DNA of 33,282 nt, taken from Ruminococcus sp. (lineage in GTDB: Bacteria; Bacillota; Clostridia; Oscillospirales; Ruminococcaceae). The notes beneath the pieces were generated by a model that was given only the letters and a program-made list of their open reading frames with translations, made no database searches and had not been told where the DNA came from. Positions 24,243 through 33,282 of the stretch are shown here, piece by piece. How positions within the stretch are numbered: position 1 is the first letter of the stretch; every line of letters starts with the position of its first letter. Location: assembly GCA_017450925.1 (NCBI GenBank), contig JAFSSS010000083.1:1-33282 (forward strand), given 5' to 3'. Both the position numbers and the translations under genes were made by a program.

Positions 24243-24276
24243 ACGTTTGCATTTTCCTGCAAACGTTTTCGTTTTT
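24241..24276 (+). terminator. Terminator of glycosyltransferase gene, overlapping cre-like site
   Basis: AAACGTTTGCA (24241-24251) pairs perfectly with TGCAAACGTTT (24258-24268) and is followed by TCGTTTTT. The stem begins within the TAA stop codon. The right arm (24258-24271, TGCAAACGTTTTCG) also resembles a catabolite responsive element with two mismatches. Confidence 0.75.
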
Positions 24277-24306
24277 GAACACATTGTAAAAGCCGTTTTT
24301 ACCCCC

Positions 24307-24335
24307 TTGACTATCGGGGAACAGGTTGCTAAAAT
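24307..24335 (+). promoter_or_regulatory. Promoter of GH26 gene
   Basis: TTGACT (24307-24312), a 17-bp spacer and TAAAAT (24330-24335) lie about 50 bp before the start at 24386. Confidence 0.75.
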
Positions 24336-24385
24336 AGAGTTGAAGATCAATGATAACGCAGCAAATGATAAGGAGGATATTATTT

Positions 24386-26122
24386 ATGAAGGAATGGAAA
24401 AGGAGGGTGCTGTCGCTGTGCCTTTGTGCAGCTATGACAGCCTCTCTCGCTGCCTGCGGCGACAGCAGCTCGTCTTCTGCGGGAGGCGACGGCAGTAAGG
24501 CCGACGGGCAGACAGCATCGTCGGCAGAGAGCGGAGCAGAGTCCGCGGACGGCGGCAGCACCGAGTCAAAGCCGTACGAGAGGAACCCGGTGGTGACCGA
24601 GGCCGTTACCGAGAAAATGGGCGAGCTTGACCTCACCGCAGTACAGAACGAGTCTGACGTGCCGGCAGATTTCAAGCTGGAGATCGAGGCCGAAAGCTTT
24701 GCCCTTGACGGAAAGGCAGCAGTGCTGAACAAGTCCTCTATGGGCGAGTTCAGCGGCGAGGGATATATCATCATCGCCTCGAACTCCGCCACGGCCGAGT
24801 TCGAGGCCGAGCTTCCCACGGCGGGAAAGTATGACCTCGGCATAATCAGCGCAAGAGCCGCCGAGGATGCCTCCGGCTCACTGCTTATGGACGGCGAGGA
24901 GCTGTCTGCATTCACGATCAAATCCACGAAATTCGAGGATAACGGCTTAAAAAACATCGAGCTGCCCGCAGGCAAGCATAAGTTCACCTTTAAAAGCACC
25001 AAGAGCAACTGCTTTATCGACAGGGTGACCCTTGCGCCTCCCGCGCAGGTGGATCTGGAGGTTTACAACGTGAAGAAAACTCTTGCAAATCCCAACGCCG
25101 GCGACGAGACAAAGCGGCTTTATAATTTCCTTACCGACATCTACGGCAAATATACCCTTTCGGGTCAGTACAGCGGCGAGAACATGGGCTCGTCAAGCGT
25201 TGAGTTCTATGTTCTGGAGCAGGAGACCGGCAAGACCCCCGCTATCCTTGGACTTGACCTGATCGAGCTTTCACCGAGCCGTCTTGCTCACGGCTCGCAG
25301 GGCGGAGCCGAGGTGCCCAAGCAGGCTGTTCAGTGGTGGAACGAAAAGGGCGGCATCGTCACCCTCTGCTGGCACTGGAATGCTCCCGAGCCGTATCTTG
25401 AAACAAAGGACGAGGATCCTTGGTGGAAGGGCTTCTATGCCGAGAACACCAACTTCAACCGTGCCAAGGCTCTGAGCAAGGAGGACGAGGAGGGCTATAA
25501 CTACCTTATCCGTGATATCGACGCTATCGCAGAGACACTGGCCTATCTTGACGATCAGCACGTTCCGATCCTCTGGAGGCCTCTGCACGAGGGCGGCGGC
25601 GATCCCAAGTGGCACAACCCGTGGTTCTGGTGGGGCTCTGCCGGTGCGGATGCCTACATAGGCCTCTGGAAGCTGATGTATGACCGCCTTACCAACTATC
25701 ACCACATCAACAATCTGATCTGGGTGTGGAACGGGCAGGATCCCGCATACTATCCCGGCGACGAGTTCGTTGACATCATCGGCTATGACATCTATCCCGA
25801 CAAGGGCGATACCTCCTCGCAGAAGGAGATCTTCGATCTGATGAAGAGCGTTACCTCGGAGAAAAAGATCATCGCTCTTACTGAGAACGGCGTTATCCCC
25901 GACCCGGACAAATGCTTTGCCGACGGCTCGCGCTGGTGCTGGTTCGCCACCTGGAACGGCGAGTTCATGGCAGACGGCGCACAGCTGAAGATTTCTGACT
26001 ACACCGGTGAGGAGAACGTGAAAAGGTTCTATAACAGCGACCGCGTCCTCACGCTTGACGAGCTTCCCGATCTGAAGTGCTATCCGATAGACACGGAGAA
26101 GTTCCTTGAGGAAAACAAATAA
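24386..26122 (+). CDS. GH26 beta-mannanase lipoprotein with CBM35-like domain
   Basis: The 578-residue protein has a lipobox (LAAC, Cys24) and a Ser/Gly/Ala linker to about residue 65. A beta-sandwich carbohydrate-binding domain of CBM6/CBM35 type follows (about 96-218; IEAESFALDG start, GKHKFTFKS, CFIDRVTLAP end). A GH26 TIM barrel occupies about 228-550. The acid/base is Glu402 in WRPLHEGGGD and the nucleophile Glu500 in ALTENG; GLDLIELSPS, CWHWNAP and WVWNGQDP are also typical. It should cut beta-1,4-mannan at the cell surface. The start is fixed by AAGGAGG (24370-24376); an in-frame ATG 36 bp upstream is not used. GH36 in the same window could remove galactose side chains from its products. 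Confidence in the family is high; mannan specificity is inferred. Confidence 0.93.
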   Translation: MKEWKRRVLSLCLCAAMTASLAACGDSSSSSAGGDGSKADGQTASSAESGAESADGGSTESKPYERNPVVTEAVTEKMGELDLTAVQNESDVPADFKLEIEAESFALDGKAAVLNKSSMGEFSGEGYIIIASNSATAEFEAELPTAGKYDLGIISARAAEDASGSLLMDGEELSAFTIKSTKFEDNGLKNIELPAGKHKFTFKSTKSNCFIDRVTLAPPAQVDLEVYNVKKTLANPNAGDETKRLYNFLTDIYGKYTLSGQYSGENMGSSSVEFYVLEQETGKTPAILGLDLIELSPSRLAHGSQGGAEVPKQAVQWWNEKGGIVTLCWHWNAPEPYLETKDEDPWWKGFYAENTNFNRAKALSKEDEEGYNYLIRDIDAIAETLAYLDDQHVPILWRPLHEGGGDPKWHNPWFWWGSAGADAYIGLWKLMYDRLTNYHHINNLIWVWNGQDPAYYPGDEFVDIIGYDIYPDKGDTSSQKEIFDLMKSVTSEKKIIALTENGVIPDPDKCFADGSRWCWFATWNGEFMADGAQLKISDYTGEENVKRFYNSDRVLTLDELPDLKCYPIDTEKFLEENK

Positions 26123-26137
26123 GCTCTTGTGACACAG

Positions 26138-26172
26138 TAACGGCTGTCCGACAGGTTCGGGCAGCCGTTTTC
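26138..26172. terminator. Bidirectional terminator between GH26 gene and trpA
   Basis: CGGCTGTCCG (26141-26150) pairs with CGGGCAGCCG (26158-26167), including one G-U pair, and is followed by TTTT. It separates convergent genes. Confidence 0.8.
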
Positions 26173-26179
26173 TTTGCTG

Positions 26180-26950
26180 TTATGAAATTGCCGACTTCAT
26201 TTTCGCCACATATTCTCCCACTGGGGCAGGGGAGTCCTTGCCAAGCTCGGCTATCTGCCGGACTATCGCCGAGCCGACGATAACACCGTCGGCGTGCTGC
26301 GACATCCTTGCGGCCTGCTCGGGGGTAGAGATGCCGAAGCCCACGGCGCAGGGGATATCGGTGTTCTCGCGGATGACCGAGACCAGCTTTGAGATGTCGG
26401 TGGTGATCTCGCTCCTTACGCCGGTAACGCCCAGCGAGGACACGATGTAGATAAAGCCCTCGGCCTCCTTTGCTATCATTGCGATGCGGTCGGCAGAGGT
26501 GGGCGCGATAAGCGAGATAAGGTCAACGCCGTATTTCCGGCAGACCGGCAGGAATTCATCCTTTTCCTCAAAGGGCAGATCGGGCAGGATAAGCCCGTCG
26601 ATGCCTATGCGCTGGCAGGTGCTGATGAACCGCTCTGCGCCGTAGGAATATACCACGTTGGCATAGGTCATGAATACCAGCGGTATGCTCACGTCCCGGC
26701 GAAGCTCCTCCACAAGGGCGAATATCTTGTCGGTGGTGACACCGCCGGAAAGCGCCCGGATGTTCGCGCCCTGAATGACAGGTCCCTCTGCCGTGGGGTC
26801 GGAGAAGGGGATGCCAAGCTCGATAAGGTCTGCCCCCCTTGCCGCCATTTCACGGACGAGCCGGGCAGTGGTCTCAAGGTCGGGGTCGCCGCAGGTAACA
26901 AAGGGAATGAACGCCTTTCCGCCGGCAAAGGCCTCTTTTATCTTACTCAT
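26180..26950 (-). CDS. trpA: Tryptophan synthase alpha chain
   Basis: The 256-residue TIM-barrel protein splits indole-3-glycerol phosphate and passes indole to Trp[12 protein letters not shown] (catalytic Glu44) is present. GPVIQ follows, with Glu55 at the position of the E. coli catalytic Asp60 (TAEGP); this Asp/Glu variation occurs in other Firmicutes. Phosphate-binding residues lie in AVGFGIS and GVIVGSAIV. The start ATG overlaps the end of trpB by 8 bp (ATGAGTAA), so translation is probably coupled. It is the last gene of the trp operon. Confidence 0.97.
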   Translation of the reverse strand: MSKIKEAFAGGKAFIPFVTCGDPDLETTARLVREMAARGADLIELGIPFSDPTAEGPVIQGANIRALSGGVTTDKIFALVEELRRDVSIPLVFMTYANVVYSYGAERFISTCQRIGIDGLILPDLPFEEKDEFLPVCRKYGVDLISLIAPTSADRIAMIAKEAEGFIYIVSSLGVTGVRSEITTDISKLVSVIRENTDIPCAVGFGISTPEQAARMSQHADGVIVGSAIVRQIAELGKDSPAPVGEYVAKMKSAIS

Positions 26951-28133
26951 AAATATCCTCCCCTCTGTAGCGGGCAATAGCGGCGCAGTCCTTGTCGCCG
27001 CGTCCCGATATGGTCACGATGATTATCTTGTCCTTATCCATTTCCGGAGCCAGCTTCATAGCATAGGCCACGGCGTGAGCCGACTCGATAGCCGGGATTA
27101 TCCCCTCGGTGCGGGAGAGGAACTCAAAGGCCTCCACTGCCTCGTCATCGGTGACGGGAACATATTCCGCCCGGCCGATGTCGTGGAGATGTGCGTGTTC
27201 GGGGCCGATGCCGGGATAGTCAAGTCCGGCTGAAATGGAATATACCGGGGCGATCTGGCCGTATTCATCCTGGCAGAAATAGCTCTTCATGCCGTGGAAG
27301 ATGCCAAGGCGGCCGGTGTTGACGGTGGCGGCAGTTTCAAAGGTGTCGATGCCCCTGCCGGCGGCTTCGCAGCCGATCAGCCGGACGCTCTCATCACCGA
27401 TGAAATTGTAGAAGCTGCCTATGGCATTGGAGCCTCCGCCCACACAGGCGATGACTGCATCGGGCAGCCGTCCTTCGTATTCAAGTATCTGCTCTCTGGC
27501 CTCCTTGGAGATGACCGCTTGAAAATCCCTAACTATAGTCGGGAACGGGTGAGGCCCCATGACCGAGCCGAGGCAGTAGTGGGTGTCGTCGATGCGGCTC
27601 GTCCACTCCCGCATGGCCTCGGACACCGCGTCCTTGAGGGTGGCTGTCCCGCTGGTGACAGGCACCACCTTTGAGCCCAGCAGCTTCATGCGATAGACGT
27701 TCAGCGCTTGACGCTTTGTGTCCTCCTCGCCCATGAACACCACGCATTCCATGCCCAGCAGAGCCGCCGCCGTGGCAGTGGCTACGCCGTGCTGACCTGC
27801 GCCTGTTTCTGCGATAAGGCGGGTCTTGCCCATTTTTTTGGCGAGCAGAGCCTGCCCGAGGACGTTGTTTATCTTGTGGGAGCCGGTATGGTTCAGATCC
27901 TCGCGCTTGAGATATATCTTCGCCCCGCCCAGCGTGCGTGTCAGCTTTTGTGCATAGTAGAGCAGCGAGGGTCTGCCGGCGTAGCTGTTCAGAAGATCAC
28001 TAAGCTCCCTTTGGAAATCCGGGTCGTTCTTATAATGCTCGTAGGCTTTTTCCAGCTCGATGACGGCGTTCATCAGCGTTTCGGGGATATACTGTCCGCC
28101 GTGGATGCCGAAGCGCCCTTTGCTTTCATTCAT
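26943..28133 (-). CDS. trpB: Tryptophan synthase beta chain, canonical TrpB1
   Basis: The 396-residue PLP enzyme is the partner of TrpA. It opens with [16 protein letters not shown] and has the PLP lysine in [11 protein letters not shown], the [12 protein letters not shown] loop and the [10 protein letters not shown] phosphate loop. The start at 28133 gives the usual length and follows GGAAAGGA; an ATG at 28160 would overlap trpF. The gap to trpF is 7 bp. This is the operon-encoded beta chain, as opposed to TrpB2 at 5512-6879. Confidence 0.97.
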   Translation of the reverse strand: MNESKGRFGIHGGQYIPETLMNAVIELEKAYEHYKNDPDFQRELSDLLNSYAGRPSLLYYAQKLTRTLGGAKIYLKREDLNHTGSHKINNVLGQALLAKKMGKTRLIAETGAGQHGVATATAAALLGMECVVFMGEEDTKRQALNVYRMKLLGSKVVPVTSGTATLKDAVSEAMREWTSRIDDTHYCLGSVMGPHPFPTIVRDFQAVISKEAREQILEYEGRLPDAVIACVGGGSNAIGSFYNFIGDESVRLIGCEAAGRGIDTFETAATVNTGRLGIFHGMKSYFCQDEYGQIAPVYSISAGLDYPGIGPEHAHLHDIGRAEYVPVTDDEAVEAFEFLSRTEGIIPAIESAHAVAYAMKLAPEMDKDKIIIVTISGRGDKDCAAIARYRGEDIYE

Positions 28134-28140
28134 ATCTGTA

Positions 28141-28740
28141 TCATCCTTTCCTGACGGCATTAACGAATGCCGTCATCTTTGTTTTGTCCTTGAAGCCCTC
28201 TGTCTCGATGCCGCTGCTGGCATCCACGGCAAAGGGGTGCAGCGAAGCGATCGCTTCGCCCACGTTTTCCGCGTTCAGACCTCCCGCAAGGAAATAGGGG
28301 CGGGAGATGCCCTTTATCAGCGAATGGTCAAAGACCCTGCCGGTGCCCTTGCCGGAGTCCAGCAGAACAAGGTCGGCGCAGCACTGCTCCGCCGCTTCGA
28401 TATCTGTATTGGACACTACAGTGAAGGACTTTATCACCGGCTTGCCGGCAAGCTCCTTTAGGTCGCGGATATAGCTTTCATCCTCGCTGCCGTGGAGCTG
28501 TATCATATCCAGCATATCAGCGTAATTCTTTATTATGTTCTCTATGGGTTCATCCACGAATACCCCGACTCTTTTCACGGCGCTGTCTGCGATGCAGTCA
28601 AGCATCATGTGCAGTTCTCCCGCTCCTACCGAGCGGCGAAAGCCCTCGGTCAGCACGAAGCCAACATAGTCCGCGCCGAGGCTGACTGCTGTGGTCACGT
28701 CCGAGGGGCGCATCATGCCGCAAAGCTTGATCTTGGTCAT
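28141..28740 (-). CDS. trpF: Phosphoribosylanthranilate isomerase
   Basis: The 199-residue TIM barrel carries out the Amadori rearrangement in tryptophan synthesis. The catalytic Cys is in [10 protein letters not shown] near the N-terminus and the catalytic Asp in [29 protein letters not shown] and [11 protein letters not shown] complete the family pattern. It overlaps trpC by 4 bp (ATGA). Confidence 0.96.
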   Translation of the reverse strand: MTKIKLCGMMRPSDVTTAVSLGADYVGFVLTEGFRRSVGAGELHMMLDCIADSAVKRVGVFVDEPIENIIKNYADMLDMIQLHGSEDESYIRDLKELAGKPVIKSFTVVSNTDIEAAEQCCADLVLLDSGKGTGRVFDHSLIKGISRPYFLAGGLNAENVGEAIASLHPFAVDASSGIETEGFKDKTKMTAFVNAVRKG

Positions 28741-29522
28741 CTGTCCGCTCCTTTCAGCTCACGGAGCTTGGCGGTGATGCTCTGGGCACGCATCAGTGTT
28801 TCGCCCACCAGTACCGCATCGGCTCCTGCCTGCTCCAGCCGGAGGATATCCTCCCGCTCTCTAACGCCGCTCTCCGAAACGAAGATCACGCCCTGCGGCA
28901 CAAGCTCACGCAGGCGGCGGCTGTTGGAGGTATCCACGGAAAAGTCCGACAGGTTTCGGTTGTTGACCCCGATGACCCTTGCCCCTGCCGAGAGGGCGGC
29001 TCTCACCTCGTGGGCATCGTGGGCTTCCACAAGAGCGGTAAGTCCCAGATCATTGCACACGGCAAGGTACTGCGCAAGCTGTCCCGGTGTAAGTATCGAG
29101 CAGATCAGCAGCACCGCCTTTGCCCCCAGCAGCTTTGCTTCATAGATCATGAAGTCATCCACAGTGAAATCCTTGCGCAGGCAGGGGATGCTCACCGTAT
29201 CGGCGATCTGGCTCAAATACAGGTCGGAGCCCAAGAACCACCGGGGCTCTGTCAGCACCGAGATGCAGTCTGCGCCCGCAGCCTCGTACTCCCTTGCGAT
29301 ATCGAGATACGGGAACTCCGCCGAGATCAGCCCTTTGGAGGGGCTTGCCTTCTTGCACTCACAGATAAAGGAGAGCCCCGGCTTTGAAAGGGCTTTTTCA
29401 AATTCAAGGCTGCCCTTCGGGAGAGCATAGGCTCTTTCCCTCAGTTCCTTGCGGCTGATAAAGCGCTCTGCCAGCTTTACCCTTGCCCGGGCGTGGGCGG
29501 CAAGTCTGTCAAGGATAGTCAT
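28737..29522 (-). CDS. trpC: Indole-3-glycerol phosphate synthase
   Basis: The 261-residue TIM barrel closes the indole ring. Typical motifs are [15 protein letters not shown] (catalytic Lys), AISVLTE-like [41 protein letters not shown] and [11 protein letters not shown]. It overlaps trpD by 4 bp (ATGA) at its start and trpF by 4 bp at its end. It is a stand-alone enzyme, not fused to TrpF as in some Proteobacteria. Confidence 0.97.
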   Translation of the reverse strand: MTILDRLAAHARARVKLAERFISRKELRERAYALPKGSLEFEKALSKPGLSFICECKKASPSKGLISAEFPYLDIAREYEAAGADCISVLTEPRWFLGSDLYLSQIADTVSIPCLRKDFTVDDFMIYEAKLLGAKAVLLICSILTPGQLAQYLAVCNDLGLTALVEAHDAHEVRAALSAGARVIGVNNRNLSDFSVDTSNSRRLRELVPQGVIFVSESGVREREDILRLEQAGADAVLVGETLMRAQSITAKLRELKGADR

Positions 29523-30538
29523 CTGTTCGACACCTCTATGACCTTTTCAAGGGCGGCATAGGCCTTGCCGGAGTCGATAAGCTCTGCTGCCAGCTTCACG
29601 CCCTCCTCCATAGTATCTGCGGCTCCGCCCACGCAGAGTGCAGCGCCCGCATTGAGGAGAATCGCATCACGCTTTGCACCCTTTTCCTCGCCCCGTAGGA
29701 TGCGCCTTGTTATCTCCGCATTCTCGGCGGGAGTGCCGCCGCGGATATCCTCGTGCGTTCCTCCGGCAAGGCCGAACTGCTGCGGAGTGATGTCGCGGCT
29801 GCGGAACCAGCCGTCTCTGAACTCACAGATGTGAGTGGGTGCCGCCACCGAGATCTCGTCGAGCTTGTCGGTGCCGAACACCACCATTCCCCGCTTTACG
29901 CCTAAATTGATAAGCACCTGTGCCAGAGGCTCGACGAGAGATCTGTCATACACGCCGAGCAGGAAGCGCTTCGGGCTGGCGGGATTGGTAAGGGGTCCGA
30001 GGATATTGAACACAGTTCTTATGCCCAGTTCCTTTCTGATCGGCCCCACATACTTCATAGAGGTGTGGTATTTCTGCGCGAAGAAGAAGCAGAAATTTGT
30101 TTCATTAAGCATCTCGCGGCACTTATCCACGTCTTGATGAATGTTGACTCCGAGCGCCTCGAGGCAGTCGGCCGTTCCCGAAAGGGAGGAGGCTGCACGG
30201 TTGCCATGCTTTGAGATCTTTATCCCTGCGGCGGCAGCCACCATAGCCGAGGTGGTGGAGATATTGAAGCTATGGGCATTATCTCCGCCTGTACCGACGA
30301 TCTCCATAAGGTCATCGTCGTTGACGAATTTAACAGCGGCATCCCGCATAGCGGCGGCACAGCCTGCGATCTCGTCGATCGTTTCCGCCTTGGTGGACTT
30401 GGTCGAGAGCGCCGCCAGAAACGCGGCATTCTGTGTAGCCGAGGTCTTTCCCGACATTATCTCGCTGATGACCTCGTAGGCCTCGTCGTAGGTAAGATCC
30501 TGCTTGTCAACTATTTTTACTATTGCTTTTTCGATCAT
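29519..30538 (-). CDS. trpD: Anthranilate phosphoribosyltransferase
   Basis: The 339-residue protein transfers phosphoribose from PRPP to anthranilate. The PRPP-binding [17 protein letters not shown], the [15 protein letters not shown] segment and the [18 protein letters not shown] region are in the expected order and spacing. The N-terminal helical domain ([17 protein letters not shown]) is complete. It starts 62 bp after trpG, the only real gap in the operon, with a GGAGG-like site before it. Confidence 0.97.
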   Translation of the reverse strand: MIEKAIVKIVDKQDLTYDEAYEVISEIMSGKTSATQNAAFLAALSTKSTKAETIDEIAGCAAAMRDAAVKFVNDDDLMEIVGTGGDNAHSFNISTTSAMVAAAAGIKISKHGNRAASSLSGTADCLEALGVNIHQDVDKCREMLNETNFCFFFAQKYHTSMKYVGPIRKELGIRTVFNILGPLTNPASPKRFLLGVYDRSLVEPLAQVLINLGVKRGMVVFGTDKLDEISVAAPTHICEFRDGWFRSRDITPQQFGLAGGTHEDIRGGTPAENAEITRRILRGEEKGAKRDAILLNAGAALCVGGAADTMEEGVKLAAELIDSGKAYAALEKVIEVSNR

Positions 30539-30600
30539 TACTATTTCCTCCCTTTATGGTTTATGGTATGCTTGATTATTCTTATGACCTGCGGCGGCTT

Positions 30601-31161
30601 TTACAGCTCGATGAAGTTTTTGAGCATCTCTCTCCCAAGCGGCGTCAGTATCGACTCCGGGTGGAACTGCACTCCGAAAATGGGATACTCCCTGTGCTGC
30701 ACCGCCATGATCTCGCCGTCATCGGTGCGTGCTGTGATCTTCAGACAGTCCGGCAGGTCGGCCGCTGCAAGCGAGTGATACCTTGCCGCTTCCGTCGTCT
30801 CCGGCAGCCCTCGGAACAGCGGACAGTCCGTGTCAAGCGTGATCCTGCTCTGCTTGCCGTGCATAAGCGTCTTGGCATAGGTTATCCTCGCTCCGTATGC
30901 TTGACATATCGCTTGATGCCCCAAGCATACCCCCAGCGTCGGGATGTCCCTTGAGACCTCCGCCGCTGCCTGCATCGTGATGCCTGCATCCTCCGGCCGC
31001 CCCGGCCCCGGCGAGAGTATGATCTTCTCCGGCTCGAGCAGCCTGATGCCTACCTCTGTCAGCTCGTCGTTCCTAACGACCTTTATATCCGGCTCCAGCT
31101 CTCCTATCAGCTGATAGAGATTGTAGGAAAAGCTGTCGTAATTGTCTATGAGCAGTATCAT
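30601..31161 (-). CDS. trpG: Anthranilate synthase glutaminase subunit
   Basis: The 186-residue class I glutamine amidotransferase supplies ammonia to TrpE. It begins MILLIDNYDSFSYNL, has the nucleophile Cys in GVCLGHQAI, an LSPGPGRPEDAG oxyanion region, and the His/Glu pair in FGVQFHPES. The start at 31161 overlaps the trpE stop by 4 bp (ATGA); a longer reading frame upstream has no family residues. In some Firmicutes this subunit also serves folate synthesis. Confidence 0.96.
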   Translation of the reverse strand: MILLIDNYDSFSYNLYQLIGELEPDIKVVRNDELTEVGIRLLEPEKIILSPGPGRPEDAGITMQAAAEVSRDIPTLGVCLGHQAICQAYGARITYAKTLMHGKQSRITLDTDCPLFRGLPETTEAARYHSLAAADLPDCLKITARTDDGEIMAVQHREYPIFGVQFHPESILTPLGREMLKNFIEL

Positions 31162-32624
31162 ATATCCGCCTCCTCTGCGGCTTTGAGGGCTTCCACCACT
31201 GCCGCCGCCTTGTTTATGCATTCCCGGTATTCGTTCTCCGGCACAGAGTCCGCTACTATCCCAGCACCGCTTCGGATGAACACCTTTCCGTTTTTCTTGA
31301 AAGCGGAACGGATAGCAATGCAGGTATCCAAGTTCCCTGTAAAGTCGATGTAGCCTATAGCCCCGCCGTAGAGGCCGCGCTTGTTGTTCTCAAGCTCTGC
31401 GATAAGCTGACAGGCGCGTATCTTCGGCGCTCCCGAAAGCGTTCCGGCCGGCAGGACGGCGTTCACCGCATCAAGAGCGTCGCAGTCCTCTCTTATCTGT
31501 CCCCGCACTGTCGAGCCGATGTGCATAACGTGGGAGAAGCGGAGTATCTGCATATAGCTCTCGACCTTCACGCTGCCGAAGCGGCTGATCCTTCCCAGAT
31601 CGTTGCGCCCGAGATCCACGAGCATATTATGCTCGGCAAGCTCCTTTTCGTCGGCAAGAAGCTCCTTCTCCAGAGCGATGTCCTCCTCGTCCGTTCTGCC
31701 CCGGGGTCGTGTCCCCGCCAGCGGGAAGGTGTGGAGGCAGCCGTTTTCCAGTCTTACCAGCGTTTCCGGCGAGGCACCGGCGATCTCAACGTCCGTGCCG
31801 GAGAAATAGAACATATAGGGCGAGGGATTGCTTGTGCGCAGTATGCGGTAGGTGTTCAGCAGGCTGCCCTCGTACTCGGCGCAGAGCCGGTTTGAAAGCA
31901 CTATCTGAAAGATGTCCCCCTCGGTGATATGCTTCTTTGCCCTTTCGACCATTGAGCAGTATTCCTCCTCGGTAAAGAGCGCCTTCACGTCGCTTTTGAG
32001 CCGTCCGGCGGGCTCGCTGCTCCTGCTGCCGGTACGGAGCAGGTCGGCCACCTGCTTCAGCTCAAGGCAGGCCTTGTTGTAGCCCGTTTCCATATCCTTG
32101 AGCTTCATGTTTGCGATAAGGACTATCCTCTGACGGAAGTTGTCAAAGGCGATGACCTTATCGAAAAGCATAAGATCGGCGTTCTTGAAATGCTCGCTGT
32201 CATCCACCGGGATGCGCAGCGTGGGCTCGCTGTAGGTGATGAAGTCGTAGGAGAAATAGCCCACCAGCCCGCCGGTAAAGGGCGGCAGCCCTTCTATCCT
32301 CGGGCTGCGATAGCGTGAGAGCAGCTCGCGGATGTGGGGCGTGGGGTCATCGGTCATGATGTCAACGCCGTCAACGGTGATCCTTCCCTCGCCGCAGGTG
32401 ATCTCGCTTTTCGGCTCAAAGCCCATGAAAGACCAGCGTCCCCAGCGCTCCCTGTCCTCGGCGGACTCCAGCAGGTAGCAGTGAGTTGATACGTTTTTCA
32501 GTATCCTCACTGCCTCGATAGGAGTGAAGATATCCGACAGCAGCTCACAGCTGACCGGCATGATATCATATCTGCCCTCTGCGGCATACTCTCTTGCAGC
32601 CTCAAGCGTAGGATAAAACCTCAT
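31158..32624 (-). CDS. trpE: Anthranilate synthase, catalytic subunit
   Basis: The 488-residue chorismate-using enzyme makes anthranilate with TrpG. The tryptophan-feedback region is near CYLLESAEDRERWGRWSFMG (LLES). The chorismate site motifs are PLAGTRPRG, EHNMLVDLGRNDLGR, LPAGTLSGAPKIRA and RSGAGIVADSVPE. The start at 32624 follows AAAGGAGAGG; the frame upstream to 32726 runs through repeat DNA and is rejected. It is the first gene of the trpEGDCFBA operon. Confidence 0.97.
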   Translation of the reverse strand: MRFYPTLEAAREYAAEGRYDIMPVSCELLSDIFTPIEAVRILKNVSTHCYLLESAEDRERWGRWSFMGFEPKSEITCGEGRITVDGVDIMTDDPTPHIRELLSRYRSPRIEGLPPFTGGLVGYFSYDFITYSEPTLRIPVDDSEHFKNADLMLFDKVIAFDNFRQRIVLIANMKLKDMETGYNKACLELKQVADLLRTGSRSSEPAGRLKSDVKALFTEEEYCSMVERAKKHITEGDIFQIVLSNRLCAEYEGSLLNTYRILRTSNPSPYMFYFSGTDVEIAGASPETLVRLENGCLHTFPLAGTRPRGRTDEEDIALEKELLADEKELAEHNMLVDLGRNDLGRISRFGSVKVESYMQILRFSHVMHIGSTVRGQIREDCDALDAVNAVLPAGTLSGAPKIRACQLIAELENNKRGLYGGAIGYIDFTGNLDTCIAIRSAFKKNGKVFIRSGAGIVADSVPENEYRECINKAAAVVEALKAAEEADI

Positions 32625-32636
32625 ACTAACCTCTCC

Positions 32637-32705
32637 TTTTTTGTTTTGGTTCATGCTGCGCGCCCGTTGGGCGCTTGGGTTCATAGCATTATCAACTGTC
32701 AAATA
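32637..32705 (-). repeat. Partial repeat between T-box terminator and trpE
   Basis: On the minus strand, CATGAACCAAAACAAAAAAG before trpE parallels GCGTGAATCAAAAAAAG at 3164-3180. The palindromic GCGCCCGTTGGGCGC (32661-32675) and ATTATCAACTGTCAAATAA (32689-32707) parallel parts of the 15891-16060 element. It looks like a mosaic or decayed copy. Confidence 0.45.
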
Positions 32706-32709
32706 ACAC

Positions 32710-32989
32710 AAAAACGCCCTTGACAAGACCCTAAGGTCTTATCAAGGACGAATAATGCAATATCCGCGGTGCCACCTTGATTCGCAGCGTGAGCTGCGCA
32801 CTTGACAGGGTACCAGCATACCCCCGGCAACTAACGTATGCCAGCACGTCGCAGAATACTCTGTCCCTACGGACATTTGACTGCGCCCTCAGCGGTCCAT
32901 TTGATGACTTGTTTTTCACCCGGCTCTCAGCACCCCAGGCTCTCTGTAGAAGCATCATCACCGTTATCTCCGCGTCAACGGTTTATGTT
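32710..32989 (-). promoter_or_regulatory. T-box riboswitch, tryptophan specifier
   Basis: On the minus strand this leader has the T-box core AAGGTGGCACCGCGG (32764-32778). A terminator stem CCTTGATAAGACC with GGTCTTGTCAAGG (32718-32747) and a T-run (32710-32714) follow. The Stem I region holds AAATGGACC, with TGG at 32897-32899 as the tryptophan specifier. It should raise trp operon expression when tRNA-Trp is uncharged. Confidence 0.92.
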
Positions 32990-32995
32990 TTCCAT

Positions 32996-33024
32996 ATTAT
33001 ACCACGCTTGAATTTAAATGTCAA
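32996..33024 (-). promoter_or_regulatory. Consensus promoter of trp operon
   Basis: On the minus strand, TTGACA (33019-33024), a 17-bp spacer and TATAAT (32996-33001) form a perfect promoter ahead of the T-box. Confidence 0.88.
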
Positions 33025-33096
33025 TAGGTTTTGAAAAAATTTTTTTCGGTATGCCCCGTGTATGCCTGCCGCCGGAGCAGGACGTCTGAAGGACAT

Positions 33097-33129
33097 AAAA
33101 AGCCGCAGAGCAGGTGAATGCTCTGCGGC
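33097..33129 (-). terminator. Minus-strand terminator for a gene beyond the right edge
   Basis: GCCGCAGAGCA (33102-33112) and TGCTCTGCGGC (33119-33129) form a perfect 11-bp stem with a 6-base loop. On the minus strand it is followed by TTTTT (33097-33101). It points to a leftward-transcribed gene lying to the right, outside the window. Confidence 0.8.
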
Positions 33130-33134
33130 CGGCA

Positions 33135-33282
33135 TAAAGGTAACACCGCACGACCCGCGGCTAACGCCTCTGCACATCATCTGCTTGCCAGCTTTCCGTC
33201 ATATTACCCAAATTCTCCTTGACTTGCGTCAGCAAGCCTGCGTCGAATTTAGGCAATCTGACGAAAAGCTGGACGGCGCATC
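33135..33282. repeat. MITE-like palindromic repeat, left-hand part
   Basis: It begins TAAAGGTAACACCGCACGAC, the inverse of the end of the copy at 1-140. It runs through the 108 bases (33175-33282) identical to 1-108 and is cut by the window edge. See the entry at 1-140 for internal arms. Confidence 0.75.

Noticed and set aside
26180-26950. Glu55 in TrpA as a loss of the catalytic Asp60
   Set aside because: PTAEGP/IAEGP at this position is seen in other Firmicutes TrpA, and every other motif is intact.
32625-32726. Longer N-terminus of trpE
   Set aside because: The frame runs through the terminator and repeat DNA; the ATG at 32624 has a strong ribosome site and the usual protein start.

Overview
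The window looks like chromosome of a gut or rumen Ruminococcus-type member of the Oscillospirales (Firmicutes). Supporting signs are a type I dockerin on a leucine-rich repeat protein (cellulosome biology), lipoprotein glycoside hydrolases with Ser/Glu/Ala-rich linkers, two tryptophan T-box leaders, strong AGGAGG ribosome sites, and several near-consensus TTGACA-17-TATAAT promoters. No rRNA, tRNA, CRISPR array, transposase or phage gene was seen. The species is inferred from these signs, not from a search.

Layout. 1-140: half of a palindromic MITE-like repeat. 402-4877 (+): a secreted protein with a possible C-terminal anchor, a sugar ABC solute-binding lipoprotein, an AraC regulator and a GH16 beta-glucanase lipoprotein, a small glycan-use group. 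5125-6879 (+): a Trp T-box leader and a stand-alone trpB2. 7210-11905 (-): a closely spaced run GH36 alpha-galactosidase, flavodoxin (broken by an early stop), fumarase alpha subunit without its beta subunit, and LRR-dockerin protein. 12126-15845 (+): a MATE transporter fused to an RsbW-like ATPase domain, then a sugar-binding-domain/GGDEF fusion. 16056-19210: a CoA block, coaBC (-) diverging from a PanT-like ECF component and coaX (+). 19297-23147 (-): ilvB and a membrane sensor with a SpoIIE/RsbU-type phosphatase. 23376-26122 (+): a family 2 glycosyltransferase and a GH26 mannanase lipoprotein. 26180-33024 (-): a complete trpEGDCFBA operon behind a second Trp T-box. 33135-33282: the other half of the terminal repeat.

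How it works together. Tryptophan supply is read twice by uncharged tRNA-Trp: one T-box drives the whole trp operon with canonical trpB, the other drives the divergent trpB2. Glycan use is covered by GH16 (beta-glucan), GH26 (mannan) and GH36 (alpha-galactosides, e.g. galactomannan side chains). LacI/CcpA-like operator sequences lie near these genes. The CoA block couples pantothenate uptake, phosphorylation and later steps. Signalling genes include a cyclic-di-GMP synthase with a cytoplasmic sugar-binding domain and two pieces reminiscent of RsbU/RsbW partner switching.

Most notable points: Asn replaces the expected catalytic Cys in the CoaC half of CoaBC; a TAA stop lies at codon 7 of the flavodoxin; the MATE-ATPase fusion is followed by a sugar-sensor/GGDEF protein; the Trp T-boxes are duplicated; and several families of palindromic dispersed repeats are present, one of which forms both ends of the window.
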